From Branchipolynoe longqiensis (Eukaryota; Annelida; Polychaeta; Phyllodocida; Polynoidae), in assembly GCA_030323885.1 (NCBI GenBank), contig CM059193.1:93922852-93986851 (forward strand): 64,000 nucleotides of DNA. The letters are read 5' to 3'. The translations under genes and the position numbers were made by a program. The notes under the pieces were generated by a model that ran no database searches, was not told the origin of the DNA, and worked only from the letters and a program-made list of their open reading frames with translations. Positions 22,359-33,027 of the stretch are shown in pieces. The number at the start of each line of letters is the position of its first letter. The first letter of the stretch is position 1.

Positions 22359-22689
22359 TTGTTTGTTATTTTACGTCCTAGCAACATCTAATGTCATATC
22401 ATGACGGAGACCGACATGTGATAGAGCACACTAATGGCGACATTATAGTGCTGCCCCACTGGGAAATCAGGCCACCAGCACCATGACCCGATATCCTACT
22501 CAGTCACATTATAGTGACACTGAGCTACCAGTCCTTGCCCTATCCTATTAATGCCGAGCGCCAGGATAGGAAGCGACAACTATCAATTTTTTAAGTCATT
22601 GGTTTGACTCGACCGGGAATTGAACTCCTGATAATGTGATATCTCGCACGGGAGGACTATGCTCTACCGATTCGGCCACTACGTCCGGT
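22359..22689 (-). repeat. SINE-A
   Basis: Inverted near-complete copy ending in head CTCTACCGATTCGGCCACTA. Confidence 0.9.
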
Positions 22690-22789
22690 AAGAGTTGTGG
22701 TGGGGGCGGGGGGGGGGGGGTAGGGATTAACCTCCAAGGGGTGGGTGTCAGCTGCCCCTGTAACAGGTTCGGAATAGGGGTGTATAATA

Positions 22790-23040
22790 GACCTTTTCCA
22801 CCAGGGATATGCAGTGAGCTGCTACCCACAACATTAGTTCTTGCCACTGCCATCAGAGGGCAGTCTGGTAGTGGAAATCCTCTATAAGACCTTTTCCACA
22901 GAGCATGCTGTACAGTGAGCTGCTACCCTCATTAGTTCTTGCCACTGCCATCAGAGGGTGGGTTTGTAGTGGAAATCCTCTATAAGACATGTTCCACAGA
23001 GCATGTAACCAACATTATTGTCGCAGTTTAGTGGTGGAAA
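22790..23040. repeat. divergent founder units of the 94-bp satellite
   Basis: Two to three longer units with GTGAGCTGCTACC, TTCTTGCCACTGCCATCAGA and GTGGAAATCCTCTATAAGAC that grade into the regular array at 23041. A single relative (GTGAGCTGCCGTTCAAACCC, TTCTTGTGACTGCCGTCAGA) stands alone at about 13735-13800. Confidence 0.8.
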
Positions 23041-24546
23041 TTGTCTATAAGACTGTTTCCATGGAGAATGATGCAGAGTGAGCTGCTACCCAGTACATTA
23101 CTTCTATCACTTATCTACACGTAAGTGGTGGAAATTGTCTATAAGACCGTTTCCATGGAGAATGATGCAGAGTGAGCTGCTACCCAGTACATTACTTCTG
23201 TCACTTATCTACACGTCAGTGGTGGAAATTGTCTATAAGACCGTTTCCATGGAGAATGATGCAGAGTGAGCTGCTACCCAGTACATTACTTCTATCACTT
23301 ATCTATCTGTGAGTGGTGGAAATTGTCTATAACGGTATAAGACCGTTTCCATGGAGAATGATGCAGAGTGAGCTGCTACCCAGTACATTACTTATATCAC
23401 TTATCTACACGTAAGTGGTGGAAATTGTCTATAAGACCGTTTCCATGGAGAATGATGCAGAGTGAGTGCTACCCAGTACATTACTTCTATCACTTATCTA
23501 CACGTGAGTGGTGGAAATTGTCTATAAGACCGTTTCCATGGAGAATGATGCAGAGTGAGCTGCTACCCAGTACATTACTTCTATCACTTATCTACACGTA
23601 AGTGGTGGAAATTGTCTATAAGACTGTTTCCATGGAGAATGATGCAGAGTGAGCTGCTACCCAGTACATTACTTCTGTCACTTATCTACACGTAAGTGGT
23701 GGAAATTGTCTATAAGACCGTTTCCATAGAGAATGATGCAGAGTGAGCTGCTACCCAGTACATTACTTCTATCACTTATCTACACGTGAGTGGTGGAAAT
23801 TGTCTATAAGACCGTTTCCATGGAGAATGATGCAGAGTGAGCTGCTACCCAGTACATTACTTCTATCACTTATCTACACGTAAGTGGTGGAAATTGTCTA
23901 TAAGACCGTTTCCATGGAGAATGATGCAGAGTGAGCTGCTACCCAGTACATCACTTCTATCACTTATCTACACGTAAGTGGTGGAAATTGTCTATAAGAC
24001 CGTTTCCATGGAGAATGATGCAGAGTGAGCTGCTACCCAGTACATTACTTCTGTCACTTATCTACACGTCAGTGGTGGAAATTGTCTATAAGACTGTTTC
24101 CATGGAGAATGATGCAGAGTGAGCTGCTACCCAGTACATCACTTCTATCACTTATCTACACGTAAGTGGTGGAAATTGTCTATAAGACCGTTTCCATGGA
24201 GAATGATGCAGAGTGAGCTGCTACCCAGTACATTACTTCTATCACTTATCTACACGTGAGTGGTGGAAATTGTCTATAAGACCGTTTCCATAGAGAATGA
24301 TGCAGAGTGAGCTGCTACCCAGTACATTACTTCTATCACTTATCTACACGTGAGTGGTGGAAATTGTCTATAAGACTGTTTCCATGGAGAATGATGCAGA
24401 GTGAGCTGCTACCCAGTACATTACTTCTATCACTTATCTACACGTGAGTGGTGGAAATTGTCTATAAGACCGTTTCCATAGAGAATGATGCAGAGTGAGC
24501 TGCTACCCAGTACATTACTTCTGTCACTTATCTACACGTAAGTGGG
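23041..24546. repeat. 94-bp satellite, about 16 units
   Basis: Homogeneous units containing CCGTTTCCATGGAGAATGAT, GTGAGCTGCTACCCAGTACA and CACTTATCTACACGTAAGTG. Neighbouring units differ at a few sites only (GTAAGTG/GTGAGTG/GTCAGTG; ACTGTTT/ACCGTTT). Each unit carries a splice-donor-like GTAAGT or GTGAGT. Confidence 0.97.
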
Positions 24547-24772
24547 GAAATATGTATAACAAGAATAACCAGGTGTTTCCAACCGAAATAATTAAATAAG
24601 CGCACCTGTCGAAGTTGTCGGCTTCAGCCATCGATGGTTCCAGGGAACACTTGTCAAGCGTTGTTACATAGCAATGTGCCCATATAATAATAATAATAAT
24701 AATATGGTGGACTGTAGTTATTCTGGAATAATGAACGTTACACCGTAACGTGCTTCAGTCCTTGGGGGTAGT

Positions 24773-25390
24773 CCCGGTGTACCAGGAAATCGCAAACCCT
24801 GTAAATCGCAAACCCCCACTTGTGATTTCCTAGGAAATCACATATCCCCCGTGGAAATCACAAACCCCCCGTGTTTGGCAGTCTTCATCCGAATGAAAAC
24901 ATCTTTAACTTACAGATTAACTTACATATCCTCTTCTGGCTGATCTAGGCCATAATGGGCCTCTAATGCCAACTCGTTATGGCTTTGTGATAGTCCAGTT
25001 CGTAATTCCGACCGCACATGCGCTGAAAACGGCCTTTATTCAGAGATGTCGCCACTGTGGCTATTCTAAAGGCCGGGTAAAGAGGCGTAGCAATATCCTG
25101 GTACTATCACTCAGTTTCAGGATCGGCAATATAGACAATGTCATTAGCAAACTGGCCTTTTTAGTTCCAACTTCAGTCAATGCATACAGTAAATAGAACC
25201 ATTTTAATGTTCCAAATTCTTATTTCTTCATTATTTAAGCCATTATTTACTAGTGTTTTAGTTCAATATTGCAAAATGCTACAAAGCCTGGGGGGTTTGC
25301 GATTTCCAGGAGGGGTTTGTGATTTCCTAGGAAATTGCACACCCCGGGGTGCGCAATGTCCAGGGGTTTGCGATTTCCTGCTACACCGGG
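24773..25390. mobile_element. W4 word element (AAATCGCAAACCC word)
   Basis: Termini CCCGGTGTACCAGGAAATCG and, reversed, CCCGGTGTAGCAGGAAATCG. The terminal word GGAAATCGCAAACCCC recurs several times inside each arm (24790-24870 and 25290-25380) in both orientations, separated by TTTCCTAGGAAAT palindromes. The central part (about 25003-25035) resembles the M2 interior (CGACCGCACATGCGCTGAAA versus CGACTGCGCATGCGCCGAAA). No ORF. Confidence 0.75.
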
Positions 25391-25539
25391 TTTATTTCCA
25401 CCAAAAGTCAGAGAATAGAGTGACTGAGAACTGCGCAGTTGGGTAACACATAACCTCCGTTGGGAGGTGGCCGCTAGCAAGGGGCGGACGGGTCGACCAT
25501 GGACCACTCGGCTGCTGCTACCAGCTGATCCTGTTGACT

Positions 25540-26212
25540 CAGGGTCAGCGTAGTCCGAGACTGCCGCCATGTGGTAGTGAGGATCATAACGTGACTACTA
25601 TTATAATGAGAGTGTAACACTGAGGACTGCCGCCATGTGGTAGTGAGGATCATAACGTGACTACTATTATAATGAGAGTGTAACACTGAGGACTGCCGCC
25701 ATGTGGTAGTGAGGATCATAACGTGACTACTATTATAATGAGAGTGTAACACTGAGGACTGCCGCCATGTGGTAGTGAGGATCATAACGTGACCTACTAT
25801 TATAATGAGAGTGTAACACTGAGGACTGCCGCCAGTGGTAAGTGAGGATCATAACGTGACTAATATTATAATGAGAGTGTAACACTGAGGACTGTCACCT
25901 GTGGTAGTGAGGATCATAACGTGACTACTATTATAATGAGAGTGTAACACTGAGGACTGCCACCATGTGGTAAACAAAAACAAAAAAAACCCACCAAAGT
26001 GAGGATCATAACTGATACTATTATAATGAGAGTGTAACACTGAGGACTGCCGCCATGTGGTAGTGAGGATCATAACGTGACTACTATTATAATGAGAGTG
26101 TAACACTGAGGACTGCCACCATGTGGTAGTGAGGATCATAACGTGACTACTATTATAATGAGAGTGTAACACTGAGGACTGCCGCCATGTGGTAGTGAGG
26201 ATCATAACGTGC
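25540..26212. repeat. 66-bp satellite, about 10 units
   Basis: Unit contains CCATGTGGTAGTGAGGATCA, TAACGTGACTACTATTATAA and GAGAGTGTAACACTGAGGAC. 66 is a multiple of three, which creates long minus-strand frames. One unit carries an A-rich insertion (about 25973-25998, AAACAAAAACAAAAAAAACC). Confidence 0.97.
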
Positions 26213-26495
26213 ACACGCACAACTCACAACACACTGTCACACACTATCACACACACTCACACATTTACACACTCACACCCACTCTCTCACACACCCACAC
26301 ACTCACAACTCACACACATAACTCATACATGCAACCACACTCACGCACACACTCACAAGACACTGTTACACACTGTCACACACATTTACACACTCACACC
26401 CACTCTCTCACACACCCACACACGCTCAACTCACACACATAACTCATACATGCAACCACACTCACTCATACACTCACAACACACTCACACATTCT
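26213..26495. repeat. CA-rich microsatellite
   Basis: ACACACTCACAC-type irregular repeat, with a roughly 120-bp higher-order duplication (CTCATACATGCAACCACACT occurs at about 26320 and about 26446). Confidence 0.93.
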
Positions 26496-27465
26496 CATAC
26501 AAGGCCAGTTTGCAGACCACCTCTCCATATACACTGATGGTTCGAAAGACCAAAGCCGGGTAGCTGCTGCGGCAGACTGCCGACGGGAAAATTTTGGCGT
26601 ACGCTTGCCCGATCAGAGCTCGATTTTCACTGCAGAAGCCCGAGCACTCCTTCTCGCGTTGGAGTCTATCGAGGTATCCAACCACACTAACTATGTTATA
26701 TACAGTGATTCGTTCTCTTGCCTCCTGGCTGTTGCTGGACTGAAAACGAATCACCCTATTCTAACAACGTCATTTATAAAATGAACCAACTGACAACGGA
26801 TGGGTATGGCATCCCCCTGAACTGTGATCTTGAACCGTGTCTGATCCCTCACTCTAATCTGAAACCACTAATAGCCACCCACATAAAATCCAAATGGCAA
26901 CATGAGTGGGATGAAAACATTAATAAACTTAAAGAAATTGAACCATCTGTGGGAAAGCCACCACAGACTCATGCGGGAGGTCGGCGGGACCAAGTGGTCC
27001 TTAGCCGCTGCTGTATTGGCCACTCGTGGCTTACACATGCTTTTCTGCTCAAGGGGGAACCTCCCCCTGAATGTATTGGGTGTCAGTCCCCGCTGACACT
27101 CAAACACATTTTACTAAGTTGCGTTGATTTTTTGGCCCCAGCACCACATCTACACTGCAGACAGTATGCATGACCTTTTTACTAAGGTAAAACAGGAAAA
27201 CATTTGAGCCTTTTTGAGGGCAGCTGGACTGTACCACCTCATATAGTTTACTAAATAGATTCTATCAATTATTAATAAAAAAAATCTTTTTCTATGGGAA
27301 TTTGTTTCCCTTGACCACAAATATATGATTGTGAGCTTTCTAATTTAATGAGTGTGTATTGGCACATAATTGATTGTCTGCTTTTACATGTAAAAGCAAT
27401 GGTTTGAACATAAAACAAACATTTCTCGCCGTGAATATGGCCTATGCTACCGACACATACAACAC
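26496..27465 (+). pseudogene. LINE 3' end with RNase H domain (I-like), decayed
   Basis: 26522-26780 translates as an RNase H fold of the type carried by I/R1/LOA-group non-LTR retrotransposons: YTDGS, TAEARALLLAL and YSDS give the first three catalytic acidic residues. The frame then meets a stop; the segment that should hold the last catalytic Asp and the conserved His is missing, apparently by deletion. After a frameshift, 26880-27173 carries the C-terminal region: IKSKWQHEWDE, then RCCIGHSWLTHAFLL, then a CCHC-like knuckle CIGCQSPLTLKHILLSC. A 3' UTR follows to about 27465 (CTCATATAGTTTACTAAATA, ATGGCCTATGCTACCGACAC). The 5' portion is replaced by CA repeat. The same 3' UTR is at 62229-62557. 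It cannot encode a working enzyme. Confidence 0.82.
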
Positions 27466-27828
27466 ACACCCTCACAAACCTACACTCTCAGTCACACACT
27501 CACACACTCCCACATGCGCAAACAGTAGCTGAGAGCCAGCAACAGGGTTCATGGTGCATCAGGTCCTTCCCCACAGCTTTTACAGTAAACTCCCAGAAGG
27601 CAACAGGAGTTGGGTGGGAGAGGGGGCGCATTATCAACATTTAGCCACACTTAACCACGCCCACAAATATGCCACTTCCAAGATACCAAAGTCAGTGGCC
27701 ACCCAGCCACTAGTCAAGCGCCTGGTGTGTGTGTGTGTGGGGGGGGGGGTGATGTTATGGATCACACTGCGGTACTTCACATTGCTCTATGTACATAAAC
27801 TAAAGGGGTATTTTATTTTTGCTTAAAC
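27466..27828. other. CA-rich edge and unassigned sequence
   Basis: CA-rich to 27520, then unique sequence with a short GTGTGTGG/poly-G run at 27730-27750. No gene seen. Confidence 0.45.
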
Positions 27829-28173
27829 TTAGAGTTGCATAGTCCGATGGTTTTGAGTTTCTGTCATTTTCTGAGATAATTATTTTAGGTTGATCGTTAT
27901 AATTTACATTACTTAGACTTGAAGTAAGTTTTATTTTAAATGGCTAGCTTTTGCGATATTTGAAATCACAAGATGGCAAATTAATTTAGGCAAGCACACC
28001 AAAACTCTGACACCTTAGGCTTCTGCGGTAACAGGTTCTATTAAGTTGACTCAGTATTCCCTTCTATGTGGCAGCACATGCTTAATAGGTGCATCAGTAT
28101 CTAAGTTGGATATGTAGAATCAAGTTTTTTTGGTTTTGGAAATTTGATGCTTCATTGGACTATTCAGCTTTAA
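27829..28173 (+). mobile_element. M1 element, first of a head-to-tail pair
   Basis: Starts GAGTTGCATAGTCCGATGGT and ends TGGACTATTCAGCTTTAA. Interior as in other M1 copies (CCAAAACTCTGACACCTTAG, CTTAATAGGTGCATCAGTAT). Confidence 0.9.
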
Positions 28174-28515
28174 AGGTGCATAGTCCGAAGGTTTTGAGTT
28201 TCTGTCATTTTCTAGGATAAATATATTAGGTTGACAATTATAATCTACTTTACTTTAGTTTGAAGTCACTTTTATTTAAATGGCTAACTTTTTAGATATT
28301 TGAAGTACCAAATTAATTTTGGCAAGCACGGCAAAACTTTGACATCATAGGCTTCTGCAGTAACAGGTTCTATTAAATTGACTCAGCGTTCCCTTCTATA
28401 TGGTGACACATGTTTGACAAGTGCACCAGTATCCAAATTAGATATGAAGAATCTAATCTAGATAATTGTTTTGGTTTTGAAAATTTGATATTTTCATCGG
28501 ACTATGCAGCTTTAA
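28170..28515 (+). mobile_element. M1 element, second of the pair
   Basis: Starts at the shared TTAA (TTAAAGGTGCATAGTCCGAA) and ends CATCGGACTATGCAGCTTTA followed by A. About 346 bp with intact termini. Confidence 0.92.
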
Positions 28516-28597
28516 TGTAGAATAGTAATTAATGTGATTTCACTGCACCCCACTTCAGAAACAAATATAGGCATGACAGTTTTGTTATCAGAAACAT

Positions 28598-28673
28598 GCT
28601 TCAGTTGTTTGTTTCGGTTTTATTTTCTAGCAACGTCTAAGGTAATATCCGGACTGGTGCTGACTTGTGACGG
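28598..28673 (-). repeat. SINE-A tail fragment
   Basis: TTTTATTTTCTAGCAACGTC to GTGCTGACTTGTGACGGT. The rest is absent. Confidence 0.75.
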
Positions 28674-29461
28674 TAGTAAATTTGATGGGAGTTGTAATAC
28701 AAATAACATACACAGCATACAACTTGTATGCTGTGTATGTTCTTTGGTCTGCGCATTAGCAAAGAAAACCACCAATTTCCACTCACACATTGGACGGAAT
28801 AACTTCACAGGGAAAATTATCTACGCAAATCTTTCAAAAGATAATTAAACAAAATTAGGAGAAAAGAGCGAGAAATTCTCTAGCTGGACCCACAAAAAGG
28901 CAGACCAATCATTTATTAAGTCAAGATTTCGACTGAAAAGAGGCGGTTACAGCAGTCTACATCTAGATGCGGCCAGTCCCAGAATAAAGTAGGCCTGCAA
29001 TGCACGCATTAGGGCAGGTGTCCAGGTCACTCAGTAGTGCCCTAAACCAGGACATATGCAAAGGTAGAGAACTACAAACAAATACACACAGGAACAACAG
29101 AGCAAACAGCAGTGTGTAGGTATGTAACACTGCAGCCTAAATAATATTGGCATAACAAATTATACATCACATATATATATATATATTTATATATATATAG
29201 TGTCAACATCTGGTGGAGGCGAGGTGGGCCGAAGGTGGCGCCACTGATATAGTGTTGGGTCTTACAGAGTGTAACAATATGATAATAATTCCCTTCTGCA
29301 TCTTTATACTCGCATAATACGTTTTACATAACCTATATATATACAAAGTGGACAATGTTCGTGCCTCATCTAATTTTGCACTGCTGTCTCGCGAAATCTA
29401 TAAACTAGTCAGTGGACATAATTTGATGATTTGGTTTTTGTAAATGCATTTTATTTGTATG
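28674..29461. other. unassigned sequence with (TA)n
   Basis: Short palindrome CATACACAGCATACAACTTG and ATGCTGTGTATG at 28707-28740. (AT)n at about 29168-29200. No gene seen. Confidence 0.4.
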
Positions 29462-29634
29462 TACAGTAAAACCTCCCTAACCGACCACCTCCACAATTCG
29501 ACCACTCTTCTAAATCGAGCGCTTTATTTGGGTCCCAACAATACCATATTCTAACTCCCTAAGCCGATCACCTCCCTAAATGGACCACTTATGGTTGGTC
29601 CCAAGGTCGGTCGATTTAGAGAGGTTTTACTCTA
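29462..29634. mobile_element. M4 pogo-like MITE
   Basis: About 170 bp. Starts TACAGTAAAACCTCCCTAAC and ends (reversed) TAGAGTAAAACCTCTCTAAA, flanked by TA. The CAGTAAAACCTC end resembles pogo/Tigger-type Tc1-mariner elements. The interior is built from CGACCACCTCC-like words. Confidence 0.8.
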
Positions 29635-29909
29635 TATCTGTTGTGAGTTCTGTAGCACTAGTCTTCCGACCGTAAGTGTTACAGGTATGTAGTTATTTAC
29701 ACGAAATGAAATCATTTCTTTTAACTGTGATAGACATGGCAAATATTGTGTAAACAAACACATACAATTTGCAGAAGAAATTGTCTTCTCTCCTTGCCCC
29801 CCCCCCCTCCCCCCCCTCACTCAATTACTTACCTTAGCTATACCATAATAGCAGCACAGTTTTTGCAGCGACCCACCATCTTAGCCCATAACGCTGAACG
29901 TATTATGGC

Positions 29910-30982
29910 TAAAGGGCGCATTCCATATACGCGTATTGCGTAATGCGTAATGCGTTATGCGTTATGCGAATGCCATCATTCCATATACGCGTAATGCGTA
30001 TTGCGTTATGCGCTATGCGCTATGCAGTGAAGTATATAAAAAGTATATAAAAAGTGTGTGTGACTCTGTGTCTCTGTGTGTGTCTCTATGTGTGTGTCTG
30101 TGTCTCCGTGTCTCTGTGTGTGTCTCTGTCTGTGAGACACACACACACAGACACACACACAGACACACCGCTGCATAAACCTAGATGTTTGCACCGTCCC
30201 ATTTTTCATATTTCTCATGAAGACCGGCTGTCCGTAATTATCAGTCGCCTCCTCCAGCCTTATATCAATGGACAAATGCGACTGATGCTTTTCTGTTCGC
30301 ACCACCTTGTCCTGACTGTCCATAATTATCAGTTGCCTCCTCCAGCCTTATATCAATGGACAAATGCGACTGATGCTTTTCTGTTCGCACCACCTTGAAG
30401 ACTGCTTCCTAACAGGTCCGCTGCATAAACCTACATGTTTGCACCGTCCCATTTTTGATATTTCTCATGAAGACCGGCTGTCCGTAATTATCAGTCGCCT
30501 CCTCCAGCCTTATATCAATGGACAAATGCGACTGATGCTTTCCAGCCTTGTAGGTTTATGCGGCGGACCTGTTAGGAAGCAGTCTTCATGAGAAATATGA
30601 AGAATGGGACGGTCCAAACATGGCTCAGTTTAGCTTGTTTCGAGGGATGTTAGGACCGTCCCAAATATGAAGACTGCTTCCTAACAGGTCCGCCGCATAA
30701 ACCTACATGAAGACCGGTTGTCCGTAATTATCAGTCGCCTCCTCCAGCCTTATATCAATGGACAAAGGCGACTGAGGACTTTCTATTCGCACCACCTTTA
30801 CGCATTACGCATTACGCACCGATCGCTACATGGAGCGATCTGGATAATGGATTTTATTCGCATTCGCATACGCATTACGCGTATATGGAATGTAGCTCAT
30901 AGGTTTCAAGGCGTTTCGATTTTTTGTCGCATTCGCATTCGCATTCGCATTACGCATTACGCGTATATGGAATGCAGCCTTA
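29910..30982. mobile_element. W2a word element (GCGTAATGC word), 1.07 kb
   Basis: Left end TAAAGGGCGCATTCCATATA; right end reversed TTAAGGCTGCATTCCATATA, both continuing CGCGTA(A/T)TGCG. Both arms are dense in GCGTAATGCG/GCATTACGC. The middle (30165-30790) holds inverted and direct repeats of a unit containing CAGTCGCCTCCTCCAGCCTT and CTAACAGGTCCGCTGCATAA. A GT/CA microsatellite is at 30055-30165. A near-palindrome at 30816-30840 (GCACCGATCGCTACATGGAG and CGATC) is shared with W2b. No ORF. Confidence 0.8.
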
Positions 30983-31108
30983 ACACACTAACACACTAAC
31001 CCCCTTCACAATCTATTAATAGTCCCTATCTAAGTACCCGCTTATCTAACTATTTACAATGTAATGTAAACGGCCCGAAGACCAGTGCCTCAGCGCTGAA
31101 AAAATGTA

Positions 31109-31283
31109 TACAGTAAAACCTCTCTAAATCTACTGACCGTGGGACCAACTTTAAGTAGTCCATTTAGGGAGGTGGTCGGTTTGGAGAGCTATAATATCCT
31201 TACAATGGTATTGTTGGGACCCAAATAAAGCGATCGATATAGGGGCGTGGTCGATCTGTGGAGGTATAGAGAGGTTGTACTAT
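31109..31283. mobile_element. M4 pogo-like MITE, second copy
   Basis: Starts TACAGTAAAACCTCTCTAAA and ends GAGAGGTTGTACTATA. It carries the CGACCACC and CAATACCATT-type interior in the opposite orientation to the 29462 copy. It is inserted at TA within an M5-like remnant (GAAGACCAGTGCCTCAGCGC on the left, TTCTGATGAATAAAC on the right). Confidence 0.78.
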
Positions 31284-31660
31284 ATTCTGATGAATAAACT
31301 GTTTTACCAAAAAAAAGGATAGTTTAGATGTTTAGCAAAGGGCCCCTGCTGTAAAGTTATGGCTAGCTTTACAGTGCGTGGGTGGGGTGCTTTGTCGTAC
31401 TTATTTGTTCTTTTTTAAGTAGTGTAGCATTCTACCTGATGACGGGATGTCGTGGGATCGATCCCTGACTGAGTCAAACCGAAGACTTACCAGACGGAGA
31501 GGTGGTGTTTAAACAAGTGTCTGTTTGTCCACACTCTCCTTTGTCTCCACAATCCTGCAGCAGTGGCAGCTTCACAATTATTGTCTGTCATGGAGCATAT
31601 TCAGAGATGTTGGTTTAAATAATGATCTTTATTTAGTTTGGAACTTAATGCACAACGCGT
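31284..31660. other. unassigned sequence with a SINE-A head remnant
   Basis: 31451-31495 (GGGATCGATCCCTGACTGAG and TCAAACC) is a SINE-A B-box fragment. The rest is unassigned. Confidence 0.45.
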
Positions 31661-31662
31661 CC

Positions 31663-32680
31663 CCTCACCCCCCCCCCCTTCACTCTCCCTCCCCGCACGT
31701 GTAGTTCCTCACCTTTCTCCCCATTCCTCCTAACCTACCCCACCCTACCCCACCCTACCCCCCACCACACCCCCAGCTACCCCACCATACCCCCCTACCC
31801 CCACCCTACCCCCCATCTACCCCACCCTACCCCCCTACCCCCCACCATACCCCACCCTACCCTACCCCCCTACCCCCCCCTAACCCCCTACCATACCATA
31901 ACCCCATCACCATGCCCCCCACCATCCCCACCCTAACCCTCACCCTACCCCCCAGCCTACCCTCACCCTACCCCACGCCACCCCCACCCTACCCTACACC
32001 CCACCCTACCCTCACCCTACCCCCCCCCCCCTCTCTCTCCGCCCATTTTTCCCCTCTGTCCCCTCCCACACCCCCCTCTCCCCATCCTCCTATCCCCCAC
32101 ACCCCCTGCTGCACCCCACTCCCACCTCCACTCCCAGTCATATCCCCCACCCGCCACTCCCACCCCCAACTCTCTCCCCATCCATCCTATTCCCCCACCA
32201 CCACTGACACCCACCCCACCCTCACCTAACCCCTCTCCTCACCCCAACCCGCACTCACCAAGCCCCCCACCTCTCTCCCCATCCATCCTATTCCCCCACC
32301 ACCACTGCACCCCCACCTCCACCTACCCCTGTCCTCACACCGCACCCGCACTCCCCACCGCCCACATCTATTCCCCATCCATCCTATTCCCCACTGGTCC
32401 ACTGCACCCACCCTCACCTACACCTCTCCCCACCCACCCCACTCCCTCCCCCACACCTCTCTTTCTCCTCCATTCTTTCGCTCCTCCTTCTTCCTTCCAT
32501 TCCCCGACCTCCCCCTTACCCCCTACTCCCACCCTCACCTCTCCCCCCCTACCGCCTCCTCCTTCCCTACCCTCCCCACACCAACCCCCCCAACCCCACC
32601 CCCACCTGTCTCTCTCCTCATCCCTCCTACCCCCCCATCTCCCCCCCCCAACACTCACCTTCACCCCCAATTCCAGATTG
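31663..32680. repeat. 1-kb C-rich block (CCCTACCCCAC)
   Basis: Irregular ACCCCACCCTACCCCCC units, with a 110-120-bp higher-order duplication (CCCATCCATCCTATTCCCCC occurs at about 32176, about 32278 and, varied, about 32373). Extreme C/G strand asymmetry. Confidence 0.95.
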
Positions 32681-32739
32681 AGGTTGCAAGGACACCGTTT
32701 GAACTCGGGAAGGGGGGAGGGTGAGAATCTGTGTGTAGA

Positions 32740-32762
32740 TGGGGGGGGGGGGGGGGGGGGTG
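32740..32762. repeat. poly-G tract
   Basis: A run of about 20 G on the plus strand, likely length-polymorphic and hard to sequence. Confidence 0.9.
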
Positions 32763-33027
32763 ATCGGACGGGGGTAGAGAAGGGTGCTGAGTCACGTGTG
32801 TGCCGAACACGTGACTAAATGAGTGGGACGGTGATCAAACCCCGGACGCCGGTTCCCGGCGGGTGAGCGGACAATTAGATCTATTATCGCCCTGGTTGGC
32901 GGGACAAGCAGCCCTCCTCCATAGTGCCATCTGTGTACAGACAGACCCCTGCTCTGATAACACCCCCCCCCTCCCCCTACCCACCCCCCTCCCCTCCCCA
33001 CCCCCCTTCCCGCCTCCCCCGACCATC

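Noticed and set aside
23078..24122. apparent repeat proteins in the 94-bp satellite
   Set aside because: 94 is not a multiple of three, so the frame changes each unit; it is DNA satellite.
29833..29879. minus-strand mini-exon before a perfect GTAAGT donor (ATGGTGGGTCGC...)
   Set aside because: The frame hits TAG before the donor and lies beside the W2a end; chance donor.
31900..31960. telomere-like CCCTAACCCT
   Set aside because: Isolated within irregular CCCTACCCC sequence; no run of CCCTAA units.
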